From Streptomyces sp. NRRL S-118 (GTDB lineage: Bacteria > Actinomycetota > Actinomycetes > Streptomycetales > Streptomycetaceae), in NCBI RefSeq assembly GCF_000716335.1, contig NZ_KL591011.1, forward strand, positions 1,156-20,292: a DNA stretch of 19,137 nt, in the 5' to 3' direction. A program made the translations under genes and the position numbers. The notes under the pieces are model-generated. The model had not been told where the DNA came from. It did not search any database and saw only the letters and a program-made list of their open reading frames with translations. Below are positions 1 through 6,934 of the stretch, piece after piece. How positions within the stretch are numbered: the stretch's first letter is position 1; each line of letters begins with the position of its first letter.

Positions 1-2154
1 TGCGTCCTCCAGCATGGTGTCGCTGGCATTCCATCCATCCTGAATCGCCACGCGGATCATGTTTCGCGTCGCATCTTCAACCAATTCTTTGGACTCGTAT
101 TTTTCGATGGCGTCAATGGCGCTCTGCTGCGTCTGCACGTTGGCCGATTCCAGGGAGTCGTTGAGATCCTGCCCGGAGGTGTAGAGGGCCCTGTCCAGTG
201 CGCCTTGGGCCTGCTGGCTCTCCACGAGACGGTCCACGGCGATGCCGGCCATGCCGCCGAAGAAGCCACTGGCCGCGCCTCCTGTAACGGTCGCAGCCGG
301 GCCCGCCGGGACCAGCACGACGCTGCCCACCCCGACGCCCGCGGCGACAAATGCCTTGATCACATCACCCTTGGTCTTCAAGGCGTCGTTCGTCTCCTTC
401 TCCCCCTTGAGCTCGCCCTCGATATGGGCGTCCGCGACTGAGTGCCCCACGATTCCCTCGATGATGCCGGCGTTCTTGGAGATGCTCTTGACCGCGTCCT
501 CTGTCGTCCCGCCGAAGAGCTCCGGCCGGGCGATGTGCGCTTCCAGGGAGCTGGCCGTGTAGACGCTCTCCCCGACGATGATCGCGGCGCGGCCCATGGG
601 ATCCCTGGCCGTCTCGTACAGGAAGCGCGTGACGTCCAACTTGTTGAGGTCGCCGGGGGCCTCGCTGTTGGACCAGAAGATCGTCTCGCCTCCCCGGCCG
701 GCGATGGACCGGCTGATCTCCGGCATGTAGGCCGCCGCCATGTCGCCGAAGCTCTCACCCGTGGCCTTGTTCACGAGCTGGGCGCCGGTCTCCGGCTGCG
801 CGACCGCGTGCATGACCTGCTGCATGAGTGCCACCTGGGCCTTGGTGTGCGGCCTGATGTCGGTCGACTTCTCCCCATCCCCGTAGCCCGTCACCGCCGC
901 CTCGAGGGCGTGCGCCACCGCACCGTCGCGGTCGGTGTACCGGGTGCTCTCCAGCATGTGCTCGAACACCTTCTTGTCGTCGAACGTGTCGAGCGCGGCT
1001 TCGGGGTTGTGCGAGAGGGCCTTCATGTAGCCGATCAGCGGGTCACGTCCGTCGTCCTTGCCGAAGACGAGGTCCGTGATGTTCCCGGCCTTCCACAGAT
1101 CGTTGGTGCCCATGCCGACGCTGCCGGCCGGGGCCATGTCCATCTTCAGGAGCTGCTTGCCGTAGGCGTTCAGGAACTCGGTGTCGTACGTGCCGTGGTG
1201 CATGAGGCTACTCATGACCTGGTAGCCCATGGCGCCGTTCGGGCGCAACGGGTCCGAAGGGTTGGTCCGGAAGGCCGTGGTCGCCTCGTCGAGGACCTTC
1301 TTCTTCCACGCCTCCATGCCGTCGGCGTCCGAACGCGTCGCGTTGGCCAGCGTGATGCTCAGGTCCTGCTGGAGCGCCTGAAGGCGCTTGAGGTCGTCGC
1401 CCCGGGCGCCCGCGTTGAGCTCGGCGACGTCGTTCCAGAACTGGAGCGTCTCCTTGGCGCCGAGCTTCGTCGCGAAGGTGGCGGCGAACAGCTCGTCGTT
1501 CTTGTACTTCGCCATGGTCCGCTGGAACTCCGCGAACTCCTCCGGCGACATCTTCTTGGCGTCCTTGGCCAGCTCGGCCATCGCGTCGGCCTTCTTCAGC
1601 GCGTCGGCGGCGGAGTCACGGTCACCGTACTTGGCGCCGGAGAAGCCGTGGTCCGCCTGTTCGGCGAGGGCGCGCAGCACCCGGGCAGCGGTGGAGTCGC
1701 TGGTCGTGGCCTGGTTGAGGATGCGCTGGACGGTGTCGCGCAGCGCCTCGGCCTTCTCCTTCGTGCCGGGCGGCTCGGGGTGGACGGCGGGCATGACGCG
1801 GAAGCCGCCGCCCTTCTCCCCGAAGACGGAGAGCTTGTCCTTCTCGAAGCCGTCGTCGATGGCCTTCTTGAGCTCGTCGCGGAACCTCACGAGCTCGTCG
1901 TGGGTGTCCTTCAGGATGTCCCGGATGGAGGTGGCCTGGGTGAGCGCGTCGGAGAACTCACCGGTCGTTTTCGAGATGAAGCTGCGCGAGACGGTGGCGT
2001 TGACGCCGGCCCAGTCGGCCCGGTCGGCCTTGGCCTTCATGTCGTCCCGTGCACGCTTCTCCATGGTGGTCAGGTTCGCGACCACCTTGGACCAGTCCCC
2101 GATCGCGGTGCTGAGCGAGGCGAAGTTGGCGTTGCGGAGTGCCTCGAGGTCCAT
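1..2154 (-). CDS. Large WXG/LXG-like protein, probable type VII secretion substrate (3' end outside window)
   Basis: The frame stays open from an ATG at 2154 to the window edge: 718 codons with no stop, so the C-terminus is missing. The N-terminal ~100 residues are helical and contain a W-x-G turn (DWAGVNA, about residues 54-60), as in WXG100/LXG proteins. The middle is charged and helical, with a stretch resembling Streptomyces DUF6571-type proteins (YMKALSHNPEAALDTF). Residues ~597-640 are Gly/Ala/Val-rich and hydrophobic, possibly membrane-interacting. No signal peptide is seen. The start overlaps the stop of the small upstream gene (TGATG), which indicates translational coupling. The last ~120 bases in the window are about 53% GC, far below the rest, so the C-terminal part may be variable or acquired. 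DUF6571 membership and secretion are inferences from architecture; the enzymatic role, if any, is unknown. Confidence 0.72.
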   Translation of the reverse strand, partial: MDLEALRNANFASLSTAIGDWSKVVANLTTMEKRARDDMKAKADRADWAGVNATVSRSFISKTTGEFSDALTQATSIRDILKDTHDELVRFRDELKKAIDDGFEKDKLSVFGEKGGGFRVMPAVHPEPPGTKEKAEALRDTVQRILNQATTSDSTAARVLRALAEQADHGFSGAKYGDRDSAADALKKADAMAELAKDAKKMSPEEFAEFQRTMAKYKNDELFAATFATKLGAKETLQFWNDVAELNAGARGDDLKRLQALQQDLSITLANATRSDADGMEAWKKKVLDEATTAFRTNPSDPLRPNGAMGYQVMSSLMHHGTYDTEFLNAYGKQLLKMDMAPAGSVGMGTNDLWKAGNITDLVFGKDDGRDPLIGYMKALSHNPEAALDTFDDKKVFEHMLESTRYTDRDGAVAHALEAAVTGYGDGEKSTDIRPHTKAQVALMQQVMHAVAQPETGAQLVNKATGESFGDMAAAYMPEISRSIAGRGGETIFWSNSEAPGDLNKLDVTRFLYETARDPMGRAAIIVGESVYTASSLEAHIARPELFGGTTEDAVKSISKNAGIIEGIVGHSVADAHIEGELKGEKETNDALKTKGDVIKAFVAAGVGVGSVVLVPAGPAATVTGGAASGFFGGMAGIAVDRLVESQQAQGALDRALYTSGQDLNDSLESANVQTQQSAIDAIEKYESKELVEDATRNMIRVAIQDGWNASDTMLEDA

Positions 2155-2600
2155 CAGCGCTTCTTCCCCTCGTCGAAGCCCTTGTCCAGCGTCGCGATAC
2201 TGCTGACGGTGGAAGCGATGTGGTACTCGTCGCCCGCGTGGGCCTTCTTGGTGAAGTCCATGTGGTTGGAGATGTGCGCACAGGCGTCCAGGAGCGTCGT
2301 CAGCGACTTCTCCCAGCGCTCCTGCACCGTGTCCAGGGCGCCGCCCAGCTCGAACTCCTGCGTCTTGAGGTCCTTGGCGGCGCTCTGGCTGCTGGACCAC
2401 GCGTCACGGCCGTACCGGCCGAGGTCTTCGAAGAGCTTGAAGGCGCTGTCCCCGACGGCGGCCAGGTCCTGCCGATCGGCCCTGAGGTCACCCTGCCCGC
2501 CACCGCCGCCCTTCTCGCTCGGCGCCTCGTTCAGTTGCATTCGCGAGGAACCTCTGTCACCGGAATCGGCCTTCAGCTGTTCCCACTCGTCCCACCCCAT
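2154..2600 (-). CDS. Small WXG100-like helical protein, partner of the large downstream gene
   Basis: A 148-residue protein starts at the ATG at 2600, which has a good ribosome binding site (GGGGAAGGAG, about 9 nt upstream). An in-frame start at 2687 has no such site and would add unlikely sequence. The N-terminal ~35 residues are polar and Gly-rich. Residues ~40-130 form two predicted helices with a W in the linker (ERWEKSLTTLLDACAHISNH), resembling ESX/WXG100-type helical hairpins. There is no signal peptide or membrane segment. Its stop overlaps the next start by one base, so the two proteins are probably made together and may form a heterodimer for type VII export. I do not recognise a named family with certainty; the functional assignment is an inference. 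Confidence 0.72.
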   Translation of the reverse strand: MGWDEWEQLKADSGDRGSSRMQLNEAPSEKGGGGGQGDLRADRQDLAAVGDSAFKLFEDLGRYGRDAWSSSQSAAKDLKTQEFELGGALDTVQERWEKSLTTLLDACAHISNHMDFTKKAHAGDEYHIASTVSSIATLDKGFDEGKKR

Positions 2601-2729
2601 GTGGTACGACTCCTTCCCCGTTGCGGACTGCCGCGTGATGCGCGTTCCGGACAGCAACCAGCGACCATGTTGCTCCCCGGACGTCAAAAGGCGACCCTAC
2701 CGCCGGAGTTGGCGCCGTCCGCCGCGTCC

Positions 2730-3629
2730 TCACCCCCGTGCCAGCGACAGCAGGTCCCGCGCCGGGCCCGTCGGGAGGGGGCCCGTCGGCCAGACCGCGC
2801 GCAGGGCGCGGTGGAGGCGGACGCCCTCCACGGGGACCTCGACGAGGCGGCGGGAGGCGAGCTCCTCCGTGACGGCGAGCTCGCTGAGGACGGCCGGGCC
2901 CGCGCCGCTGACCGCCGCCGCCTTCACGGCCGTCGTGGAGGCCAGCTCGAGCAGCGGGTCCGCGAGCCCGCCGTGCTCCACGAGGGCCGCGTCCAGTACC
3001 TGGCGGGTGCCGGAGCCGTACTCGCGCAGGATCAGCGGCGTCGCCGCCAGTTCCGCCGCGCCGACCGGGCCGCGGCGGCGGGCCCACCGGTGCGAGGGCG
3101 CCGCGACCACCACCAGCCGGTCGTGGGCGACGACCGCCGAGTCGAGGCCCTCCGGCACGGCGAGGCCCTCCACGTAGCCGAGGTCCGCCTCGCCGGCGAG
3201 CAGCCGCTCGGCGACGGCCGCCGAGTTCCCGGCCTGGAGCGACACGGCCGTGTCGGGACGCTCGGCACGCAGCGCGATCAGCCACCCGGGCAGCAGGTAC
3301 TCCGCGATGGTCATCGAGGCGACCACCCGCAGCCGCGAGTCCCGCCGGTCCCGCAGCGCCTGCGCGCCGACGTCGAACGCCTCCGCGGCCTCCACCACGC
3401 GCCGCGCCCAGTCGGTGACCAGCGTGCCCGCGTCGGTGAGCCGGGAGCCGCGCGGCGAGCGGTCCACGAGGGCGACGCCCAGCTGTCGCTCCATGGAACG
3501 GATGCGGCTGCTCGCGGCCGGCTGGGTGATGCCCACCTCGCGTGCCGCACGCCCCAGGCTGCCGTGCCGGGCGACGGCGAGAAGCAGTTCCAGGGCGCCC
3601 AGATCGGGCACACGATGCGCGATGCTCAT
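2730..3629 (-). CDS. LysR-family transcriptional regulator
   Basis: This 299-residue protein has the usual LysR length and layout. A winged helix-turn-helix spans about residues 10-68 (SLGRAAREVGITQPAASSRI is the helix-turn-helix), and a periplasmic-binding-protein-like effector domain runs from ~95 to 295 (RLRVVASMTIAEYLLPGWL opens it). The gene is divergent from the TDT transporter with a 70-bp gap, the classic arrangement in which a LysR protein controls its neighbour. An inverted repeat with T-N11-A spacing overlaps its start codon, suggesting autoregulation. The effector is unknown; an organic acid or a sulfur anion would fit TDT transporters. Confidence 0.9.
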   Translation of the reverse strand: MSIAHRVPDLGALELLLAVARHGSLGRAAREVGITQPAASSRIRSMERQLGVALVDRSPRGSRLTDAGTLVTDWARRVVEAAEAFDVGAQALRDRRDSRLRVVASMTIAEYLLPGWLIALRAERPDTAVSLQAGNSAAVAERLLAGEADLGYVEGLAVPEGLDSAVVAHDRLVVVAAPSHRWARRRGPVGAAELAATPLILREYGSGTRQVLDAALVEHGGLADPLLELASTTAVKAAAVSGAGPAVLSELAVTEELASRRLVEVPVEGVRLHRALRAVWPTGPLPTGPARDLLSLARG

Positions 3630-3643
3630 AACTTCAGTTTATG
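3627..3643. promoter_or_regulatory. Candidate LysR operator
   Basis: CATAACTTCAGTTTATG has arms CATAA/TTATG around a 7-nt centre and contains the T-N11-A spacing of LysR sites. It covers the LysR start codon and lies 57 bp before the transporter start. It is AT-rich in a very GC-rich setting. Binding is inferred. Confidence 0.45.
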
Positions 3644-3699
3644 GGGTCATAGGGACAAGATCCCTGGTGGGGGCCATTTCCCCAGGTCAGGGTGGCAGC

Positions 3700-4815
3700 A
3701 TGGCAACCCTCGCGCATCCCGTTTCCCTCCCCCGCACCCTGGCCGTCCGGCACCTCGGGCCCAACTGGTACGCGACGGTGATGGGGACCGCGATCGTCGG
3801 GAACGCGGGTGCCACCCTCCCCCTGCGGGTGCCGGGCCTGCGCGCCGCCTGCACCGCCGTGTGGGCGCTGTCCCTGCTGATGCTGATGACCCTCCTGGCG
3901 GCCCGGGCGCTGCACTGGGCGCGCCACCGCGACCAGGCGCGCGCCCATCTGCTGGACCCGGCCGTGGCACCCTTCTACGGCTGTCTGGCGATGGCACTGG
4001 TCTCGGTCGGCGGCGGGACGCTGATCGTGGGCCGGGACGTGATCGGTCCGGAGGCGGCGGTCGCCGTGGACGCGGCGCTGTACGCGGCCGGCACGGCCGT
4101 CGCCCTGACCGTCGCCGTGACGATCCCGTACCTGATGGTGGTGCACCACGGGGGCAACCGGGGCGAGGGCGCCTCGCCGGTCTGGCTGCTGCCGGTGGTC
4201 TCGCCGATGGTGTCGGCGGCGCTCGGCCCGCTGCTGGTGCCGCATCTGCCGCCGGGCCAGTGGCAGCGGACGCTGCTGTTCGCCTGCTACGGCATGTTCG
4301 GGCTGAGCCTGCTGGCCACCCTGGTGATGCTGCCGCTGGTCCTCGGCAGGCTGCTGACCGGCGGGCCGCTGCCGCTCGCGCTGACACCGACGCTCTTCCT
4401 GGTCCTGGGGCCGCTGGGCCAGTCCACGACGGCCGCGAGCACCTTCGCCGACGCGGCGCCCGGTGTCGCGTACGGCGGGGCGATCGCGATCCTGTACGGC
4501 GTGCCGGTGATGGGCTTCGCGCTGCTGTGGCTGGCGCTGGCCGGTTCGATGGTGCTCAGGGCGCGACGCCGGGGCATGGGCTTCGCGATGACCTGGTGGG
4601 CCTTCACCTTCCCCGTCGGTACGTGCGTGACCGGCGCGGAGGGACTGGCCCGGCACACCGGACTGGCCGCGCTGCGCTGGCTGGCGGTGCTGCTGTACGC
4701 GGTGCTCGTCGTGGCGTGGCTGGTGGCGGCGTCCCGGACCGTGCGGGGCCTGGTCAGCGGAGCGCTGCTCGCAGCGCCCCGGGAGCCGTCGCCAGGGACG
4801 GCCCGTACCAGGTGA
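3700..4815 (+). CDS. TDT (TehA/SLAC1-type) family transporter
   Basis: A 371-residue membrane protein with about ten hydrophobic segments. Family-like motifs are PNWYATVMGTAIVGNAG at 21-37 (first helix), SPMVSAALGP near 168-177, GPLGQS at 237-242 and WWAFTFPVG at 299-307. TDT members include tellurite-resistance TehA, the malate carrier Mae1 and the sulfite efflux pump Ssu1, so the substrate is probably a small anion but cannot be named. The start is the ATG at 3700; the frame is open further upstream to 3250, but that part lies antisense to the LysR gene and has no membrane character. The last 62 bp overlap the convergent metal-receptor gene. Control is probably by the divergent LysR protein. 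Confidence 0.88.
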   Translation: MATLAHPVSLPRTLAVRHLGPNWYATVMGTAIVGNAGATLPLRVPGLRAACTAVWALSLLMLMTLLAARALHWARHRDQARAHLLDPAVAPFYGCLAMALVSVGGGTLIVGRDVIGPEAAVAVDAALYAAGTAVALTVAVTIPYLMVVHHGGNRGEGASPVWLLPVVSPMVSAALGPLLVPHLPPGQWQRTLLFACYGMFGLSLLATLVMLPLVLGRLLTGGPLPLALTPTLFLVLGPLGQSTTAASTFADAAPGVAYGGAIAILYGVPVMGFALLWLALAGSMVLRARRRGMGFAMTWWAFTFPVGTCVTGAEGLARHTGLAALRWLAVLLYAVLVVAWLVAASRTVRGLVSGALLAAPREPSPGTARTR

Positions 4816-5470
4816 GGTGGCGTCCGTCGACGAGCGCGGCCGGCAGGCCGTCGAACGCCTCGGGTCCGTCGTCGGCGGTGAAGCGGTACGGCTCGTCCGG
4901 CAGAACGACGAGGTCGGCGCCCGAGGCGCGCAACTCGTCCAGGGGGATGCGCGGGTAGCGCTCGGCGTGGCCGGCGTACACGTTGGCCACGCCGAGCCGG
5001 GCCAGCAGGTCGCCCGCGAAGGTGTCGCGTCCGAGCACCATCCAGGGGCGGCGCCAGACCGGCACGACGGCCCTGCGGCACGGGCCGGGCGCGAGCGCCG
5101 CCCAGGCCGCCTCGGCCTCGTCCAGCCAGCGCGGCCGGCCGCGCACCCCGCAGGCCGCGAGGACCCGGTCGAGCTCGGCGAACGCCTGCTCCAGGGTGCG
5201 GACCTCGGTGACCAGCACCTCCAGCCCGGCGGCGCGCAGGGCGGCCAGGTCGGGGGCGCGGTTCTCCTCCTCGTTGGCGACGACGAGGTCGGGGCGCAGG
5301 GCCACGACGGCGGCGACGTCGGGGTTCTTCGTGCCGCCGATACGGGTGACATCCAGTCCCGCGGGGTGGGTGCACCAGTCCGTGGCTCCGACCAGCAGGC
5401 CGGGGGCCGTGGCGGCGACGGTCTCGGTGAGGGACGGGACGAGCGAGACGACACGGCGGACGTCAGCCAT
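4754..5470 (-). CDS. Cytosolic helical-backbone metal receptor (BtuF-like) protein
   Basis: A 238-residue protein of the TroA/BtuF fold. It shows the opening VSLVPSLTETV (residues 8-18), the metal/cobalamin-pocket-type segment DWCTHP (31-36), IGGTKNPD (44-51) and ALRPDLVVANEEEN (57-70), all typical of vitamin B12 or iron-complex binding lobes. Unlike true transport receptors it has no signal peptide or lipobox, and no permease or ATPase gene is adjacent. A cytoplasmic ligand-binding or sensory role is therefore likely. The start is the ATG at 5470, inside the end of the upstream XRE-cupin gene (8-bp overlap), so the two genes are co-transcribed and probably coupled. Its 3' end overlaps the convergent transporter by 62 bp. 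The ligand is unknown. Confidence 0.82.
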   Translation of the reverse strand: MADVRRVVSLVPSLTETVAATAPGLLVGATDWCTHPAGLDVTRIGGTKNPDVAAVVALRPDLVVANEEENRAPDLAALRAAGLEVLVTEVRTLEQAFAELDRVLAACGVRGRPRWLDEAEAAWAALAPGPCRRAVVPVWRRPWMVLGRDTFAGDLLARLGVANVYAGHAERYPRIPLDELRASGADLVVLPDEPYRFTADDGPEAFDGLPAALVDGRHLTWYGPSLATAPGALRAALR

Positions 5471-6014
5471 CGTGCGGCGCCGTCCCGAGGTGCTCGGCGA
5501 CGGCCACCACCAGGATGCGGGTGGCCGGGCCGGTGCCGCGCCAGCGGTGACGCACGCCGCCGGACAGGTAGAGCGTGTCACCGCGCTCCAGCCGGTACGC
5601 CCGGCCCTCCGCCTCCACCTGGGCGGCGCCGTCGGCGACGTAGAGCAGGGCGTCGTTGCGCAGGACGAGCTCGCGTCCGGCGTCGTGCTCGCCGGTGAAC
5701 TCGTCCGCGTGCATCTGGTGCTCACCGCGCACCAGAGGCCGTACACCCTCCACACCGGAGGCGTCACCGGCCCGTACGACGTCGACGGTGCGGGTCGAGT
5801 CGGCCGCGTACAGCAGCTCCACGGCGGTGGTCTCCAGGGCGTCGGCGACGCGCTCCAGGGACCGGGTACTGGGGCGGGCGCGTTCGTTCTCGATCTGGCT
5901 GAGGAACGGAACGGACAGCCCGCTGCGCTCGGCGACCGCGGCGAGGGTGAGCGACAGTGCTCTGCGCCTCCTGCGGACGGCCGCTCCCACGCGGAGCGTC
6001 TCCTTGTCGTCCAT
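5463..6014 (-). CDS. XRE-family regulator with C-terminal cupin domain
   Basis: A 183-residue protein. Residues ~7-68 form a Cro/C1-type helix-turn-helix (LAAVAERSGLSVPFLSQIEN). Residues ~108-178 form a cupin barrel (LYVADGAAQVEAEGRAYRLE, then GDTLYLSGGVRHRW with the HxW end). Such regulators sense a small ligand through the cupin. The start is the ATG at 6014, preceded by GGGAGGGAG; the frame extends upstream to 6536, but that part runs through the decayed proX and proW pieces and is not part of this gene. It overlaps the metal-receptor gene by 8 bp. The effector is unknown. Confidence 0.88.
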   Translation of the reverse strand: MDDKETLRVGAAVRRRRRALSLTLAAVAERSGLSVPFLSQIENERARPSTRSLERVADALETTAVELLYAADSTRTVDVVRAGDASGVEGVRPLVRGEHQMHADEFTGEHDAGRELVLRNDALLYVADGAAQVEAEGRAYRLERGDTLYLSGGVRHRWRGTGPATRILVVAVAEHLGTAPHDG

Positions 6015-6040
6015 CTCTTCGGCTCCCTCCCTCTCCGACC

Positions 6041-6065
6041 ACCTTACGCAGCGGCGGTACCACCG
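6041..6065 (-). promoter_or_regulatory. Candidate promoter/operator of the XRE-cupin gene
   Basis: A possible -10 (TAAGGT, 6046-6041) is adjoined upstream by a near-perfect 14-bp dyad, CGGCGGTACCACCG (6052-6065, one mismatched pair). The position suits autoregulation by the XRE protein. No good -35 is visible, so confidence is low. Confidence 0.3.
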
Positions 6066-6109
6066 AGTAGCGCAACGGAGGGGAAAGGCGGAGGGCGGGC
6101 CCCGTCCCG

Positions 6110-6378
6110 GCGACGGTGCCGGCCCTCGGCCGGGCGCTCGGCGAGGGCCTGCGGGGTGGGGGCCGGCTGGTCGGCGAGGCCGGGGTTCTCCCCGGGCCAG
6201 GCGTGGACGGCCTGCCGCTCCTCGCCCTTGCCTGTCCGCCGGATGGTCGCCTCCAGGTCGGTGAGCTGTTTCGCTCAGCCGGTAGTCCCGGAGCCACTCG
6301 GCGACCCGGGGGTGGTCGGGGGCGGGCCCCTTGCGGGCGAGGGTGTGCACCCCGTCGCCGTTGCCCCAGGTGTCCGCA
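6110..6378 (-). pseudogene. proX: C-terminal remnant of proX-like glycine betaine-binding protein
   Basis: On the minus strand the frame first reads GNGDGVHTLARKG, then PRVAEWLRDYRLSE. After a one-base frameshift near 6268 it continues LTDLEATIRRTGKGEERQAV and ENPGLAD. This is the conserved C-terminal end of glycine betaine/proline substrate-binding proteins (helical segment, Gly-Lys-Gly, then a 'xxNPGhhD' tail). Everything N-terminal is missing. It follows directly on the proW scrap, with no start or binding site. Identification is from recalled family sequence; the frameshift is seen directly. Confidence 0.65.
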
Positions 6379-6380
6379 GG

Positions 6381-6480
6381 CGACGACCGCGAGGACGCCG
6401 GCGAGGAGCAGTGGTTCCGGTACGGTCGGGGCCGCGTCGATGCCGTCGTGCAGTCCGGTGACGAGCGAGCTGATGGCGTC
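6381..6480 (-). pseudogene. proW: Internal remnant of proW-like betaine transporter permease
   Basis: About 34 codons read DAISSLVTGLHDGIDA followed by VPEPLLLAGVLAVVA. This matches the N-terminal region of actinobacterial ProW permeases, where a 'hDGhxxhLtxPxPLLhAGhLAhhA' pattern leads into the first membrane helix. It is flanked by abrupt switches into proV-like sequence upstream and proX-like sequence downstream, so the rest of the permease has been deleted. Confidence 0.6.
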
Positions 6481-6490
6481 GCGCAGCCGT

Positions 6491-6779
6491 CGAAGAGGAC
6501 ACGGCCGGAGGCCGGCTCCAGCAGACCGTCGAACATGCGGAGCAGGGGGACTTCCCGGACCCGGACGGACCCATCACGACGAGGATCCGGCCCGGGTCGC
6601 GGTGAACGAGGCGTCGGTCACCGCCGCTGTCGTACCGTCGGCGCGCAGCTCGTACCGTCGGCGCGCAGCTCGTCTCCGCCGGCGCCGTCTCCGAGTCCGC
6701 GGACCGCTTCGCCGGGCCGTCTGCCGAACACGTTGCACAGGTGCTCGGCCCGGAGTCTGGACACCTGCACCTCACGCAT
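6491..6779 (-). pseudogene. proV: N-terminal remnant of proV-like betaine transporter ATPase
   Basis: The minus strand reads SRLRAEHLCNVFGRRP, then DELRADGT, a Walker A (VVMGPSGSGKS) and, one frame over, LLRMFDGLLEPASGRVLFDG. That is the order of the first ~80 residues of ProV/OpuAA ATPases. The frame is broken at least three times: by a perfect 20-bp tandem duplication (6631-6670), by one missing base before DPGRILVVMG, and by one missing base just after the Walker A lysine-serine. The signature motif, Walker B and the rest are absent. No functional ATPase can be made. Confidence 0.7.
6631..6670. repeat. Perfect 20-bp tandem duplication inside the proV remnant
   Basis: CGTACCGTCGGCGCGCAGCT occurs twice head to tail. 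Because 20 is not a multiple of three it shifts the reading frame; removing one copy restores DELRADGTTAAVTDASF. It looks like a slippage mutation contributing to loss of the gene. Confidence 0.9.
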
Positions 6780-6905
6780 CGAACGGAAACGGCCTGCCTC
6801 CCCCGGCCGGCAGGCCATGGGGCGGAGCCGCGCCCGCCCCTGTGCCCCTGGGGCAGACGGAAAGGTGATCCGCTTCACCGCGGCCGTCCAGGGGCTCCGG
6901 CTGGC

Positions 6906-6927
6906 TGTCGGTGGGGTGGTGCATGAT
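6906..6927 (+). promoter_or_regulatory. RecA-NDp-like (PafBC-type) promoter before the 5'-3' exonuclease
   Basis: TGTCGGTG (6906-6913), exactly 8 nt, then CATGAT (6922-6927). The mycobacterial consensus is TGTCRGTG-N8-TAnnnT, so only the first base of the -10 differs. Transcription would begin about 6-8 nt later, at the GTG at 6935. It is inferred to respond to the PafB/PafC regulators encoded in this window. Confidence 0.5.
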
Positions 6928-6934
6928 CGGGGTT

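Noticed and set aside
442..3177. 911-codon open frame on the plus strand
   Set aside because: It is antisense to the large WXG-like gene and its partner. Composition is Arg/Gly/Val-rich without any domain, as expected for a shadow frame in GC-rich DNA; the minus-strand frame has normal codon bias and binding sites.
2139..4958. 939-codon open frame on the plus strand
   Set aside because: It crosses the LysR gene antisense and the TDT transporter in a wrong frame. The product is low-complexity Arg/Ala/Gly sequence and spans two real genes and their promoter gap.
5463..6536. 357-codon version of the XRE-cupin protein
   Set aside because: The first 174 codons run through the decayed proV/proW/proX pieces. 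The helix-turn-helix and a good ribosome binding site place the start at 6014.
6807..6835. GGGGCGG...CGCCCC hairpin upstream of the proV remnant as a terminator
   Set aside because: Short GC palindromes of this kind are expected by chance at this base composition. It follows no gene on either strand at a sensible distance.
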